The notes beneath the pieces were generated by a model. That model was not told the origin of the DNA, made no database searches, and saw only the letters and a program-made list of their open reading frames with translations. The translations under genes were made by a program, and so were the position numbers. 64,000 nucleotides of DNA from Struthidea cinerea (Eukaryota > Chordata > Aves > Passeriformes > Corcoracidae), in contig VZTI01000542.1 of NCBI GenBank assembly GCA_013397865.1, forward strand, positions 248,001-312,000. Direction: 5' to 3'. Positions 35,115-47,603 of the stretch are shown piece after piece (positions within the stretch are counted from its first letter, which is position 1; the number at the start of each line of letters is the position of its first letter).

Positions 35115-36338
35115 CTAAGAGGGGAAAAAATACGTTCTAAGAAAATCACTCCAACTAACCTAAAAGCAGAACAAACATACGGTTCCCATCCCAAAGGAAG
35201 GTATAGGAATAGCTTTGTTTAAGAATCATTTTCCTTACAACGTCAGGAGAAAAAGAGAAGACTCCCAAGGAAACATCAAAAGTATAACTACTGTTATGGG
35301 ATTTTTGCCTTAATTGGTCAACATTTTGCTCACAAGTTCATAGGATCTTTTCTCATTCTATAAGAGAGCAAAATCCATGTTTTATACTCCATCAGCAGTG
35401 TTTCTGGACTCAAATATTCTGCTTACTTTTCTACTTACTCCATTCATTTAGGTATAGCTACTGGCATGTACAGTAGCTGGCAAGCATTCCAGTCAGGTTT
35501 ATGCATCAGCCATTTTAAATCAGTTTTCTTACAATTTTTCATCTTGCAGAGGTACCGGGAGATTGGAAAAGCAATACCTTTATACCCAGAGGTATAAAGG
35601 ACATTCTGCAACCACCACCACTTGAACAATCTAGCATCTAAATGGTAGCCAGTGACAAAAGTGGGACAGAGGCAGGATCTCAGACATGAGGGCTAGAAAG
35701 CATCTGAAGAACACATACCAGGCAGCTGCTTAAGCTTGAAAGGTCGAACTTTACTTTTTCCTAAATCCCTGAGAGTCTGCACTTGGGTCTTAGGCAACAC
35801 AATTGGGCGTACTTAATATGATGGCTTTGAGGACCATTAACTATGAAAAAACTTGAATTTTTGAAGCCAGGCTGGAACTTTGGTCAGTGGACAGATCTAA
35901 AAATTTTAAGATACGAGTATGCAAATGGCAGTCTGTGAGCTGGTACTGCTGGATCAATGACAGGATGAGGTTTTAACAGACAACATGAATTCCATCCTTA
36001 CAAATGCAAAAATATGTATAGTTAGTGAAATCTTTCTTGTTCTAGTTTTCCGGATTACACTTATACAGTATAAAAACCAAGAAGAGACCTCAGTAAATTT
36101 ATACTAAATAATATACTACATTATTTATATTGTATATCTACTATATTATATCTTATATATATACACTATTGTATATTAGAAAATACTATATTCTTTATAG
36201 TGTATTATACAAATATTTGGAGCAAATCAAGGCTAGAGCATTAAAGGAACAGAATAAAAGAAGGCTATTAGTAGAGATCAAAGACTTTAAACAAATTAGC
36301 TTTTCAAAATTGATAAATCAAGATGCTGTAAAGCTCAC
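35115..36338 (-). other. ARHGAP6 intron 7 (1,224 bp)
   Basis: Bounded by GTGAGC and CCTCTTAG. Its first part contains the AT-rich block at 36097-36217. Nothing else recognised. Confidence 0.92.
36097..36217. repeat. AT-rich, partly palindromic block
   Basis: About 120 nt of nearly pure A/T with many TATA, ATAC and GTAT words, including imperfect inverted repeats such as ATACTATA against TATAGTGTAT. Likely an unstable (TA)n-derived sequence. Confidence 0.8.
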
Positions 36339-36489
36339 AGAGAGTGTTGATGAAAGGTGTATAAAGTTCTCTGGTAAGAAGTGGGTCAGGCATGTCACGC
36401 AGAAATTCCTTTAACAAGGCAGCAACATCATGAATGCTGTGCTCTTCATCTAATACAACATCTATGCCTCGGTCAAACTCTTCGCGTAA
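36339..36489 (-). CDS. ARHGAP6: ARHGAP6 exon 7: RhoGAP core (LLKEFLRDMPDPLL)
   Basis: This 151-nt exon encodes residues 195-244 plus one base, beginning L-R-E-E-F-D-R-G and containing HDVAALLKEFLRDMPDPLLT, the most conserved RhoGAP signature (the K and R of LLKxFLR, and PDPLL). The acceptor is TCTTTTTCAG; the donor is GTGAGC after CTCT. The single trailing T joins TA of exon 8 to give Leu (NTLLLEP), as in ARHGAP6 elsewhere. An AT-rich low-complexity block lies about 120 nt past the donor. Confidence 0.97.
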
Positions 36490-39400
36490 CTGAAAAAGAT
36501 CACGAGAGAAAACCACAGTCACTTATTGTCCCAATTAACACATCCCAACACAGAAAATCTTTTAAGAAGTAAATTTACTCATTTTCACTTTCAAGATTGA
36601 GCACGACTAGTCTTTGGTAAGGTCAAAGATGTAATTCATGTCTAATTGCTGCTTATTCCATGATACATAACGTTTGTACCAGATTGTAATAAAATATAAT
36701 TTTTTTCCCAGCTAATATATGACACGCTTGTATGAAAACATGTATCCAAGTATAACTTTTGCAGAAAGACAAGATTCATAGCAAAGGCAGAAACCAGACA
36801 GAATAAGGAAAACTACAAGACTACCACCTTACTGCACTATCCCTGGACTCAGAAAGACTAAAATTGCATGTCGTAACATTTATGATTTTGTACAAAAACA
36901 TTATTAATAAGATCATGTTAATATCCACCAAATTCACACTTCTCTTGCCATTAAGATAGACAGTAAGCAGACAGGTTCACTAAGACTTCACAGCATTCCT
37001 ACCACACACTTTGCTCTGCCTTCCTAATTTAGTTATACTCATTAAGTGATCATCATTATGGAACACACAAACTAACACCATTACAAGGTATTGGTTTTTT
37101 TTTTCCCCACTTTGGTCCTCAGCCAACTTCTGTATAATTCAAAGGCATCACACTTCCCAAAGGCAGAAGAAAACCCTCTCCCAAATCCAAGATATTTTAT
37201 GAAAAGATAAAAGCCTGCCCTTCTGGAGGCATTTTCCAGCATCAAGAGCAGAATACTTTCCTCAGGCTGACAGCTTCACCTTTTACTCTTTTCATTTTGA
37301 AAACAGTCAAGATGTTTTAAAACTATTTCCTAGAAAAAATTTGTACCTTTGCTAACATTATGAGGCATCACAATATCACACCTATCTTCCCAGAGAGTGA
37401 TTACAGCTAAATCTTATAAACAAGGAAACCTGAGGTATCAGGTTTCTTCACCAGGAATATTACAAACATACCAAAGAGAGGAAAGAAGCTAAGTCACAAG
37501 CAACTATATGCCTGTGATAACTTGTAGCAAATCTTGACCACATGCAAATTTATCCCGAGTGTGTTCAGTGTGAAAATCCTGCATTTTCAGCTGAGATTGT
37601 GCTTTCATAATGTGTGTGAAAGGTATTCACTAAAAAACACAGCCTCCATTCTCATTTATTAAGATTACTTTTAACATTATTAGTATCAGTCATTACTAAT
37701 AATGAATAATTATGCTATGAAGACCAGAACATGTTCTTTATCTAGTATTATTCTTTGATTTATGGTCAAAGATTTTCCAGTGCCAACTTGGGGACTTCAT
37801 TCCCAGCTTAATTCTACTCTCCAGACTGGTAACAAATGCAGAACATCCCTGTGGAGCACCATAAATTACCTAAATCCAGAAGATTGTTTTTGCACTTAGT
37901 GCTCAAAAGCAGCTGAGGAAACAGATTAGCACTGCATCAGGAATTCAGACTTCTAAAATAGCTGTCTAAATCATAAACTGCTTACAGTCTTGAATATGGC
38001 ACTTCTGATCTGATATCCTGTGAGACCTACGGAGATGTCCTAAGCAGCAAAATATCATAGAAGTTTTGGTGAGACGTAGCCACATTTCCAGCCCAGTTAT
38101 CAAGGCTGTTAAAACCATACATTGTAAGTTTCAACTTTAAGTCTTTCATACTCCGTTCACATGGAATGCTTTCAAACTTTTCGAAGATACAGCTGGTAAA
38201 CAACAGCATCCATTGAATCTTACGATATGAGAGATGAGGACATCTATGCTGGAACAGGGGATAGGAGAGCAGAGCTCCAGCTATTTCACTCTTCATCCTC
38301 AGGGTTGAAGCTGCCACAACGTCACCAGGCCCAGCATTGAGAGTTGCCCACCCCAACCTTGGCAACAGCGCTCTGCTCGAGCATCTGTTCCGGGGACAAG
38401 ATGGTACCTGGCATCCTGATGCACCAGACCTACCACCTTGAGCCAACATGAGCTCGGGAATCTTTGTCCTACACCCCAGTGAACATGGAGGAGGTTTGCA
38501 AGAGATTATGTGTTCTAGATTTTCTCTTCCTGCTCACCAATCAAAAAGCCCCCTGGCACATGCATTTACTTATTCATGTATTTACTGCAACAAACTACAG
38601 TTGAAACAGGACATTTTCTAACTGGGGAAGGAAGGAAAACAAAATACGCTTACTTTCTACACAAGAAAAACTAATGAACAGCTGAAAAAGCACACCAACA
38701 TCTGAGTGCTGGGTTTGGCTTTCTGTGGTTCAGAAAATGAGTGGAATTTTAATTGAATCCAGACTTTCCCATGTGTTCATGTTGACAGCATTTATTACTG
38801 TAACTGCAAGGGCCAAGCTCATGCTTCCTTGTTGCTTAATGAAATATATCAATTTACTTAGTTCAATAAATTAGTCCATGTAATAAAAAACATAGACACC
38901 CAAATCTCTTGATTTCCTCACATTTTGAAAACAGAATAAAAGTGGTAAAAGTTATTGATGATCAAAGTAAGGCTTAGTTTACAAGTAAATGATAGAAGCT
39001 CTCTGCTTTTTCTCCAGACATACCATGCAATTGTACTCACCCCTAAATGAAAATACATGTTTTGACATTGGAGCTTGCAATGCAAATGTGAGGCAACTTC
39101 AACACTTTATCTAGTTCAGTGTTTATCTGAAAACTGCCTCTGCAGATGTTTTTTTAGCTTGGTGTTACACCAGCTACTCTGGAATAGGAGCTGCTGGAGA
39201 ATGAGCTACAAATCAGTAGGCTATACTGCCCTACCAGCCAAGATCAATTCAGTCTACCTATTCAAGGTAACTTTCCAGAATGATAAAACATTACACTGTG
39301 AAGTTTTTGCAACTTTTTGCAAAGAACTATAACTTCTGGGATCAGATGCAGTCAAGCTTTCTTTGGTGTTTTTGGTCTTACACTTCCTGGAAGGGGTATT

Positions 39401-40107
39401 TTCCTGTAACTTTTTATCCCCTTCTTATGCATCACACAAACACTAACCACTGTTCTCCGCTGCTCTAATTCAACAAGTATTCCCAGCTTCTGGGAATAAC
39501 AGTCCAGTATCTAGGTAGGTAACACCTCCTAGCACTTGACTTTGTCTCTGGAACCTAATTGTACACTGTCTTTGCTTTTTCATCATTTGACTGAGACTAA
39601 GACTTGGAAGGGTCTGCTCTGACCTTGAAGTCTAGAAGGGGTAAAAGAAAGGTGATATTTAGGAGCAGCAATCCTAGGATCAAATAAATTGTTCTGTACT
39701 TGCATGTTTTCTCATACCGTGAGTTTTCCAAAAAAGATTTACAGTTTGAGTTTACTTTGGGAGCTTCAGCTGTTTCTGAGATGAAACGAACAGCCAAGAT
39801 TTTTTTTTCCCTGCAGTGTGACCTTTGGAAAATTTCTTCACTGTAGTTTATTTGGATCTCCAACCCTGTGCTACTTTTGCAGAGCAAAACATACAGAGAC
39901 TGTTAACCTGCTGAGAACCTGACAAGGATTTCACCAGATGTAAAAGATACTGGAAATGCCTGTTATGAGCCATCAAAAAACCAATGAAGTCACTGACCCA
40001 GAAAGCCTAAATTTCACCATGCTACGACGGGAAAGAAATCACAACAAAAGGAATCAGATTTATTTGTATCATTGCTGATGAAGGAAAACCATATCCAATC
40101 CACTCAC
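36490..40107 (-). other. ARHGAP6 intron 6 (3,618 bp)
   Basis: Bounded by GTGAGTG and TTTTTCAG. A 140-codon open frame at 38027-38449 (minus strand) has no recognisable similarity and no matching splice sites, so it is treated as chance. No interspersed repeat recognised. Confidence 0.9.
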
Positions 40108-40163
40108 CTGTCTTACTCTCTTTTTTGAGCTTCCAACTCTGAATATTCCTACTGTCTGGAGAC
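40108..40163 (-). CDS. ARHGAP6: ARHGAP6 exon 6: 56-nt exon with the arginine finger
   Basis: This short exon encodes residues 176 (split) to 194: G-L-Q-T-V-G-I-F-R-V-G-S-S-K-K-R-V-R-Q. The R of GIFRVGSS (codon 40138-40140) is the position of the catalytic arginine finger that RhoGAP proteins insert into the GTPase active site (family knowledge). The acceptor is CACTTGCAG and the donor GTGAGTG after CAG, both good. The exon is too short for ordinary ORF-finding and was located by searching for the missing peptide between exons 5 and 7. Phase fits on both sides: one G from exon 5 plus GT here makes Gly. Because 56 is not a multiple of three, skipping it would break the frame. Confidence 0.96.
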
Positions 40164-43100
40164 CTGCAAGTGTAACACATCATAGCACTGTTTTATCGTT
40201 TAATTTTCTCCTGAAAATTGCATTGAACCAAAGCATTCTGACCTATGTGTGTACTTAAAAGAATAAAATAAAAAAGGAACATATTTCTCCACAAACTTGT
40301 ATTTACGATGTTGAGGCAAGATTCAGTTTTGATTAAGAAGCCATCCACTGTGGTTTTTAAGGATCACACTTAATCTGCAAAATGGCACCTCTGTGACATT
40401 TCTGGTGATGCCACTTTGGTAGTGCCACTGCTATGAGGAACAGAGGTATGCAGAGACTGAGGCACTACTCAGGGTTTGGAGGTGTAATTTCAGAACTGAC
40501 ATCAAAGGAAACAGGCAGTAAAACAACTAAATACGTGGGCATTGAGCTGTGTCTTTGGATACAGGAAGAAGTTGGTATTTGGGGTTACTCACTGGCTCTA
40601 AAGTGCCTGTCAAGACAAAGTTGAGAGTTTCCTTCAAAGGTACATAAATAGGGCACTCAGGCAGACTATGAGAGGGAAGAACTTTAACTGGGAGTTGTGT
40701 GCAGCTTATAAGGTAGGAACAGCTATCAAATAGAGGGAAAGCTATAAAGGAGCATTGTTGTACTATAGGCAAAGTACAGAAGTGTGTCATTTAGACTCAA
40801 AGTGATTAGGAGATTGGTGTTGCCTGCTATTTCATAAGAAATCAGTTCAAACCGTCAAACCCTGTAGAAAGCCACTACAAATACAACAAATTATAATATA
40901 GCTCTCGAATGGGCGTATCTTGCAGACTAACAGGACCTGAAAAATTTGAGGGGTGACATGGTCTTTAGCAATGACCATGTGAGTGGAAATTTTAGAGCCT
41001 TAAGGAGCTGTGTACATAATAAAATTTTACATGGTTATACATTTTTGCAAAAGGGATGAAATTATCTATAAACTTGGAAGTTTATGGTCTAAAAAGGGCT
41101 ATTCTGCAGCTCTCATCTCTACTGACATACAGGAGATGTAATTACAATTACCTTGTGAAACAAATGCCTTTTGACAGCCATTAGGCTACACTTGCTTGCT
41201 GGAGATATGTCACCTTGAGCAGTGTTTGGAGTTGCATATCTTCATCAGAGAAACTCAGATAGGATTCTGCTTTTTAGTTTTTAATCTCAACCTAACACCT
41301 CTTTTTAAATCTTCTTTCTTTGGTTAACAGAAAATTACACTGATGGGCTATCATTTAGTAAAGCCAGGAACATTGGGAGGGAATCATGTGAGATGGAGAC
41401 ACACCCATGGGGCAAAGCCTGCAGGCTGGTTACCCGTTCCTACACACACATACAGTGTTTGTTCTACACTGCAGGTCTACAAAAAGTCAGGCCTTTTTAT
41501 CTCTGGAACATGATCCCAGGGAAAACAGGGAAGGTGAACACAGACAGGGGCTTTTATGTCTAAAAACATAACCATCTTTGTCATATAATGTTCAAAATTA
41601 TCCTTTAAAGCATTCATCAGAAACTGCTGGTGATTTGTTGCTGAAAAATTGACCCAAAGGACTTATGCATACAAGTAAGTATTTTCAGAATCAGCAGCTT
41701 GGTCCATCATATAGCCTGGAATGATACTGCTACAGTGTCCATCTTCTATTATCTTTAAATTTCTCTCAGTGCCAATGACTTGTAGACAGCAGATTAAATT
41801 GAAAATTGAAGAATTTGCACCAGATTATATCAGATTATTGCATGGTGGTGTATTACAGTTTACTCTTAATGCACAATAACCCACCATAAATTTCCTTTAA
41901 AGGGAAACTTCAATGTAAAGCGAGTATTTTCATACAGAGCATCACATAGAAAAGAATCTTTGTTATGGCAGTGGGTTAAGAGGATTAAAAATTTTATCAC
42001 AGATGATCAAGTAAAATCACAGTATCCAAATGATACTCAGATGGATGGCTTTTTTGTCTGACTCAGATACTTTTATGTTCTCCAAACTCAACTACCTTTG
42101 TTTAAAGGGATGGAAGTCATTCATCTCAAACTTAATCATCCCATACTTGTCAGCCATGGTATCTAATCTCTGTAAAAGACTAACAATGACTATCTTTTGC
42201 CATGTTCCTTGATATTTGTCAGGAAGATAGTTTTCAATTATGAATTGTGAAAGCTCAGCATTGTTGTTTAAATTGTAGTCCCTCACCAGCAAAAGCCTTT
42301 CATTCAGAGTCAGTAAATTATTTCTTTCTGGTGAAATTAGCATCAAATACATCATTTGCTGTTGCAGTCACCATTATTTTATGGTGTGTTGATTATCTGG
42401 CCATGTGATAAGTCCATCTTGCTGTGGCCAAGTTACTTCAATTATCATTAATAAACTTTACAAGACTAAGATACATCGGCAGAGATGGTGAGCAGATACC
42501 TAGATTGACTATTGTTTCTGCATTATGTAAAGCTGTGGGAGGTCTGTGTCTGGAAAATCATGAACACATGAGAAGAATATGGGCAGGAGTCTGTAATTTC
42601 CTTTAGAGAGAGCAGGCCTGAGCCTGACGCTGGTCAGGAGGAATCAAGCCAGAGACAAACTGAGTATTCAGCCTTCAAGCCTTGCAGTGAATAAAAAGAG
42701 GCTTCTTGGAGCTTAATATATATTTAGCATGGAATTCTTTCTTATTCTGAGCCTCCATCTTCAAATATCAAGTCTTGCACTACAGTATAAATAGTTCATC
42801 TAGCTCTCACACCTTAAGATCCACTGGTTGTGGAGAGTGACTCCAGACTGACTGGCACATTTCAAACTTTTCACTCTGAAGGTACAGGTAAACCTGTGGG
42901 GTGTGAAGAGCCATTTCTGCAGAGCTGAGCACCCCAGTACAAGATGAGTGACCTCAAAGCAAAGCCCCTATCCCTATGCTCTATGGGCCAGTTTACAAGC
43001 TTTTAGCATAGATCTTTAGTTTGGGAAGTTATCATGCAAGTAATTACTTGTGAGACAGTATTTTTAGCAAGAGGCAAAACAGGATGGAAAACGTCTAGCT

Positions 43101-43211
43101 TTCAAAGATGTTCTTGCAAATGGAAGCATATACTTGCTTCTCAAAATAGGCATTTATTTATATTATAGCAAAAATACATCTGCCACTCCTGGGAAAACAA
43201 AATATTCTTAC
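40164..43211 (-). other. ARHGAP6 intron 5 (3,048 bp)
   Basis: Bounded by GTAAGAAT and CTTGCAG. Ordinary AT-rich intron, nothing recognised inside. Confidence 0.92.
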
Positions 43212-43407
43212 CGTGCTTTTCCAAGTGCTGGCAGCAACTATCTACAAGCCGGGGAACCTGCCTGTAAATAGGGTTTAGGCTTAGTTTCTTATCTCTTGCC
43301 TTTTCTTTCTTGCTCTGGGCTTCTGCTGGCAAAGAGAGCTGGAGAGCCTCCAACAATCTTGACTGATTGTCATCAAGATCTGTAATAGAGTCCACAGACA
43401 TCGCGCC
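43212..43407 (-). CDS. ARHGAP6: ARHGAP6 exon 5: start of RhoGAP domain
   Basis: This 196-nt exon encodes residues 111-175 plus one base. It opens G-A-M-S-V-D-S-I-T-D-L-D-D-N-Q-S and ends V-D-S-C-C-Q-H-L-E-K-H. The acceptor is TGTTTTACAG and the donor GTAAGAAT. The first two thirds contain a Leu-rich, then Lys-rich helix-like segment. The RhoGAP fold begins around residue 155 (LNPIYRQVPRLVDSCCQHLEKH), the helix A region in which a 'P-x-[IVL]-V' and 'C...IE' pattern is usual for the family. Exon 6 supplies the following catalytic loop. Confidence 0.97.
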
Positions 43408-46400
43408 CTGTAAAACACACATACGTGAATAATCAGTAGGGCTGCAGAAATCTCAGCACCACAGGATGTCCAACAAAGACTTTTGCCTACCTGCATTTCA
43501 TACAAACTAATATAAAAATACAATTTGCTACAACATTTTTATAAATTAATGAAGTTATAATACCAGTGTAACGGATGGAAAAATCACAGTGGTACCAATG
43601 TTATTCTTATCATATTACAAGGAATTAAAACATTGAAAAAACTAAATGCTTTCCACTCACTCGCTCCCTCTTTTTACTGTTGAAAGCCTGCACGTACTGC
43701 AGGGCAAGGATGAATCACGGTCTGTGGGTGCACCTCAGCAGTACCATATCCATGTGCATGGAGATATACAGGTATTTCTAGATCTTATTGCCTACTTCTT
43801 CTGTAGCTTGGACCATTGTATCAGTGAAACTTATGCAAAATGATTTACAACCATACACCATATACAGTTAACAGTTAATACCACAAATACATACAGCTAT
43901 GGAGTTTGAAATAACCCCACATTATCACAGAATAAAGATACACCAGGGAAGTTCAGGGGTAATATTTTTTAAATAATTCTACTTCACTTATCTTAATATT
44001 TCAAAATCATTAAAATTCCAATGAAAGCTTTGAAAGCCAGGTTTGCATTACAGCAAGGTACAGAAGTTCAAGCAGTCTGTAAAGGATAAAGCAGCACAAG
44101 CAGCAGGAGGTTTATGGCATGTTTCAATGTCCACACTTGAAAAACAAGACTATTTTTTTTCAAACCACAAGATTATTTTCACTTCAAAATTATAATTTCT
44201 CTCTCTGTTCTTGAACTTACAAGGTGAAAACATACTAGGGAACATGTAAGCTTACAAATAATAATAAAACAGAAAGAAAAATTTCAGGTTTTATTTCTAT
44301 TAAAAAAATCTGTTGTAAACGATTTTCTTTCTTTAAGAAACAAAGCATAAATTTTACTATAAAATGTACTGTTCAGGTATGCAGCACGTCATCCTAAGAA
44401 ATAATAAAGAAAATGTAAATTCCTACTCAAACCTTTGCTGACAACGATAGTTTGTTAAAAGCTATCTATAGCTGACAGGTAATTCATAGACTGCTAGTCA
44501 GAGCTCTACGTCTATTAAATGAGAACTGTACAATTGCCTACAAGGGAATTTCAAGCTCCAGAAGTATTTTGTTCCATCAACCTAGCCAACTGAACTTTAC
44601 GAAGATTTCCAACTCACAGGCAAAACTCACAAAAAGTCCACTGAGATTTCAAATTCATTGATAAATTTCTAGTTCATAATATCTTTTAAAAAAAACCATT
44701 TAACTTATCAGGTATAGTTCTGTTTCTTGTAACTCATGATAGATGTATAAATGAAGTACAGTGAAGTTTTTTAGATTTTTTTTTTTTACCCACATTACTA
44801 TAAATAATTACTAGATCCTTCAGAATGCAACTTTTGACCTTTATTTCTGATGTCTCTCAAAAGTACATCTGCTTGATTCCCTTTACCATTTCCTGCCAAC
44901 AGGAAACAAAACAAACAAACCAAAAAACCCTCCAAACCAAACAAGGACCTCTGGCTATGATCCATGTGTGTAAAATTCCAACTGAATAGTTTTTTGGTTT
45001 TGTTTTATTTAAGCGTTTGGCATTCCAAACATCAAATGAATCGATTGACACTGAAAATCCTAACACCATCCTCACCACTGCAGCCCCTGTGTGACAGGGC
45101 CCTCCTTTATACCCTGCCTTTGCGGGTCCTTTCCTGTCTGCAAAGCATCCTCACCTCATGAATCATTATCAGAGTCACTTAAGTCGGATTCAGATCCCTA
45201 AAATAGATGCAAATACAGTCAGTTTGACGCTGTCCTTGGGCATTTTATCAAAGTTGTGGATTAACTGGCACACTGAGCTGGCTTTAGGAAGAGTGACCTT
45301 GAGTTCAGTGACTGAAGTCACTGCTTGGCAATGCCAAGTCCAGGCCAGCTCTGATTTTACAAAGGGCACAGGAAAACATTACCAACATACTCCACCGATC
45401 CAGCTCAAACTCAGCCAGACCTGTTAGTCTGGGCTCAGACAGACCTACCTGACTGCTGAGGAGCAGTGGAGGAGGAGACAAACAGTGCAATGGTGCTCAA
45501 GAGATAAAAGATAAATGCAGGCTTCTTCACCATCCCCTAAATAAGCTCAGGGGAGAGGAGTAAGTGTACTAATAAACAGAATTATAAAGACAGACAACAT
45601 ATGGGACATGAGTTGATATTAATGTTAAATAATTGACAAGTCATAAAGTTCATTAGCTAAGTTCATTCCCTAGAGAAAATGCCAGCTCCCTTATGTCACA
45701 CTGCCCAGCTTAGTCTACTCTTACTTGTCTGTAGGTGAGCCATATCCCGCTGCATCCTCATGGCTATGGACTAAAGGCTCCAATTCAGTACTCTGAAAGC
45801 TGCAATGCCAGTACTGACAAAAAAAAAAAAAAAAAACCCAACCTAAAACCAACCATCCAAAAAAATGAAACAAGCAAAACCCTCCCTCTGTTTCTAGGAA
45901 CTTGGTCCTGATGGAGCTCTATGGATGTACCAAAGGATCCATGATCCTTCTGCTTGCTCACTGGTCAAATGCAGAAATCTTATCACACTTTGTGAAAAGA
46001 ACAGCAGATGGCTCACCTCTGGACACATGAGTTCTCTCTCCCTCCTATGAAAAAAGGTTCTGAAGCCCATGAGTGCATGCAGGGAACTTTTATTTTTTGT
46101 CACTGACTGCCAATTCTGAAAGTTCATGGGTTTCCCCTCACACTTAGTCAAGTTACTTTGCACTTTTGTGTGAACCCAAATGCCTGTTTACATGGTTTGC
46201 ACAGACTAAGAGATGTGCATTAATGCATACACAAGACTGTAAACATCATGCTTTCAGCTATTTGCAGACAGAATATAGACACTTCAAGCTTCAGCTGGCA
46301 GCTAGAGAAACAAAGAGCCCCATGATCCACTTTCTGCCTTCTCTCAACTTGCAATTTACTTCAGTTCTACCCCTGTTAAACCCTGGTTTGAAGAGCCCAA

Positions 46401-47346
46401 CAGAGAATTTCTATGAAACAGGTTTTATCCTAAGTATGAAAGAAGGTGAGGAACCTAAGAAAACATTTTCTTTTCCAGAGTCTGTTCTTGTACCTCAATT
46501 CTTGCTCAGATTTCTTAAAAGGGGTTTTACTCAAAGTCTTTTATTATGCAATTTTTTTTCTCCCACCATTGCAAATGAAACCAAAAAGCAGTTAAGTCTA
46601 GAACCTCTATTCCATGGTAACAAAAGAAATAAAAATTACTGCTATTACTAACTGTAGAACTGGAAAGTTCACATCGTAAAATTTACTTACAAGGAACAGA
46701 ATTATGCTAAAAATTGGTAAATTTTACATGTAGCTTAATATTCAACCTAAAACCACCACACTGTGTTCTGCTGCCAAAAGCATCTTCATAGCATGCAGAA
46801 ACATCCTTCAAAGACCCTGGTACAAATCTAGTCTGACAACTCCTTACTTACCACCGAGGATATGATGAGGGTTAGATCACAAGGATTTTTATTAGTATTA
46901 GGAAAGGGATTAATAGTTAGATTTATTATTACTTTAGAGCTAGATTAAGATAAGTATACCTATAAATACCAAACACACAGGTTTAGTCTTTCCCTGCTGA
47001 AAAAATTAGGTTGAAGACAGATGGAATTCGTTAAATCTAAAAGACTTAGACAGAAGGAGGTAGATAAAGGGAGCAAACAGGAAGATTTCTAGATAATCCC
47101 TCTGCCTCTTCACGATCTGTAACAGACTTGCAGAGCCTGTATGATCTTTTCCCACCAGCATCAGCAAAAGAAGATTCCCACTACAGTTAAGAGTTTTCCG
47201 ATGTTGACGAGACTGACTTCCACCTGAAAAAAACCCATTATTCAAACATAACAAAAAAATATTCCACAGTCCACACACACAACAGGTTTTTCCTGGCCCA
47301 GCTCTGGACCTACTGTCACACAGCCCACTGTGATGTGTCAACTTAC
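43408..47346 (-). other. ARHGAP6 intron 4 (3,939 bp)
   Basis: Bounded by GTAAGT and TTTTACAG. Contains a poly(A) run at about 45818-45836 without an attached recognisable retroelement. The 161-codon plus-strand frame at 46166-46651 has no known similarity and is not called. Confidence 0.91.
45818..45836 (+). repeat. Poly(A) run
   Basis: A run of about 19 A. The preceding sequence does not look like a processed gene copy or SINE, so it is called a simple homopolymer. Confidence 0.9.
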
Positions 47347-47603
47347 ACGCCTCCTTGCTCGTGGCGCTGGCTCAGGTGTGTTAGGAGAAGTGGATTCATT
47401 CGGTGTTTCTGAGGTTGAGCTGAGAGATGAGTTACTGCTTGAAAGTTCTTTGTTCTGTCTTTTAGCTCCAAATGGCAAGAGAAAGGCCACAAAATCTGAA
47501 ACATCTTTTTGCTCTTCTCTCTGAGAGTCTTGCTTGAGCTTGTAGGCCCGGTCATTAGCAATCACTTGAGACAAAGGCATTCCAAAAGCCTGGGGAATAA
47601 ATT
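47347..47603 (-). CDS. ARHGAP6: ARHGAP6 exon 4: Ser-rich linker before the GAP domain
   Basis: This 257-nt exon encodes residues 25-110, beginning E-F-I-P-Q-A-F-G-M-P-L-S-Q-V and ending P-A-P-R-A-R-R-R. The acceptor is TTGTTGTTGCAG and the donor GTAAGT directly follows the last Arg codon (CGT). The middle is basic and charged, and the second half is a Ser/Thr/Asn/Pro stretch (SSSNSSLSSTSETPNES) that is probably disordered and a phosphorylation target (inference). It ends in phase 0, so exon 5 starts with a full Gly codon. An internal ATG at residue 33 opens a long frame, but conservation starts upstream of it, so it is not taken as a translation start. Confidence 0.97.

Noticed and set aside
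38027..38449. 140-codon minus-strand frame in intron 6, considered as an extra ARHGAP6 exon
   Set aside because: Exons 6 and 7 join directly in phase and match the known protein with no room for extra residues; no family match.
46166..46651. 161-codon plus-strand open frame in intron 4
   Set aside because: No similarity to known proteins, no promoter or splice context, and antisense within an ordinary intron. Frames of this length can occur by chance in 64 kb.
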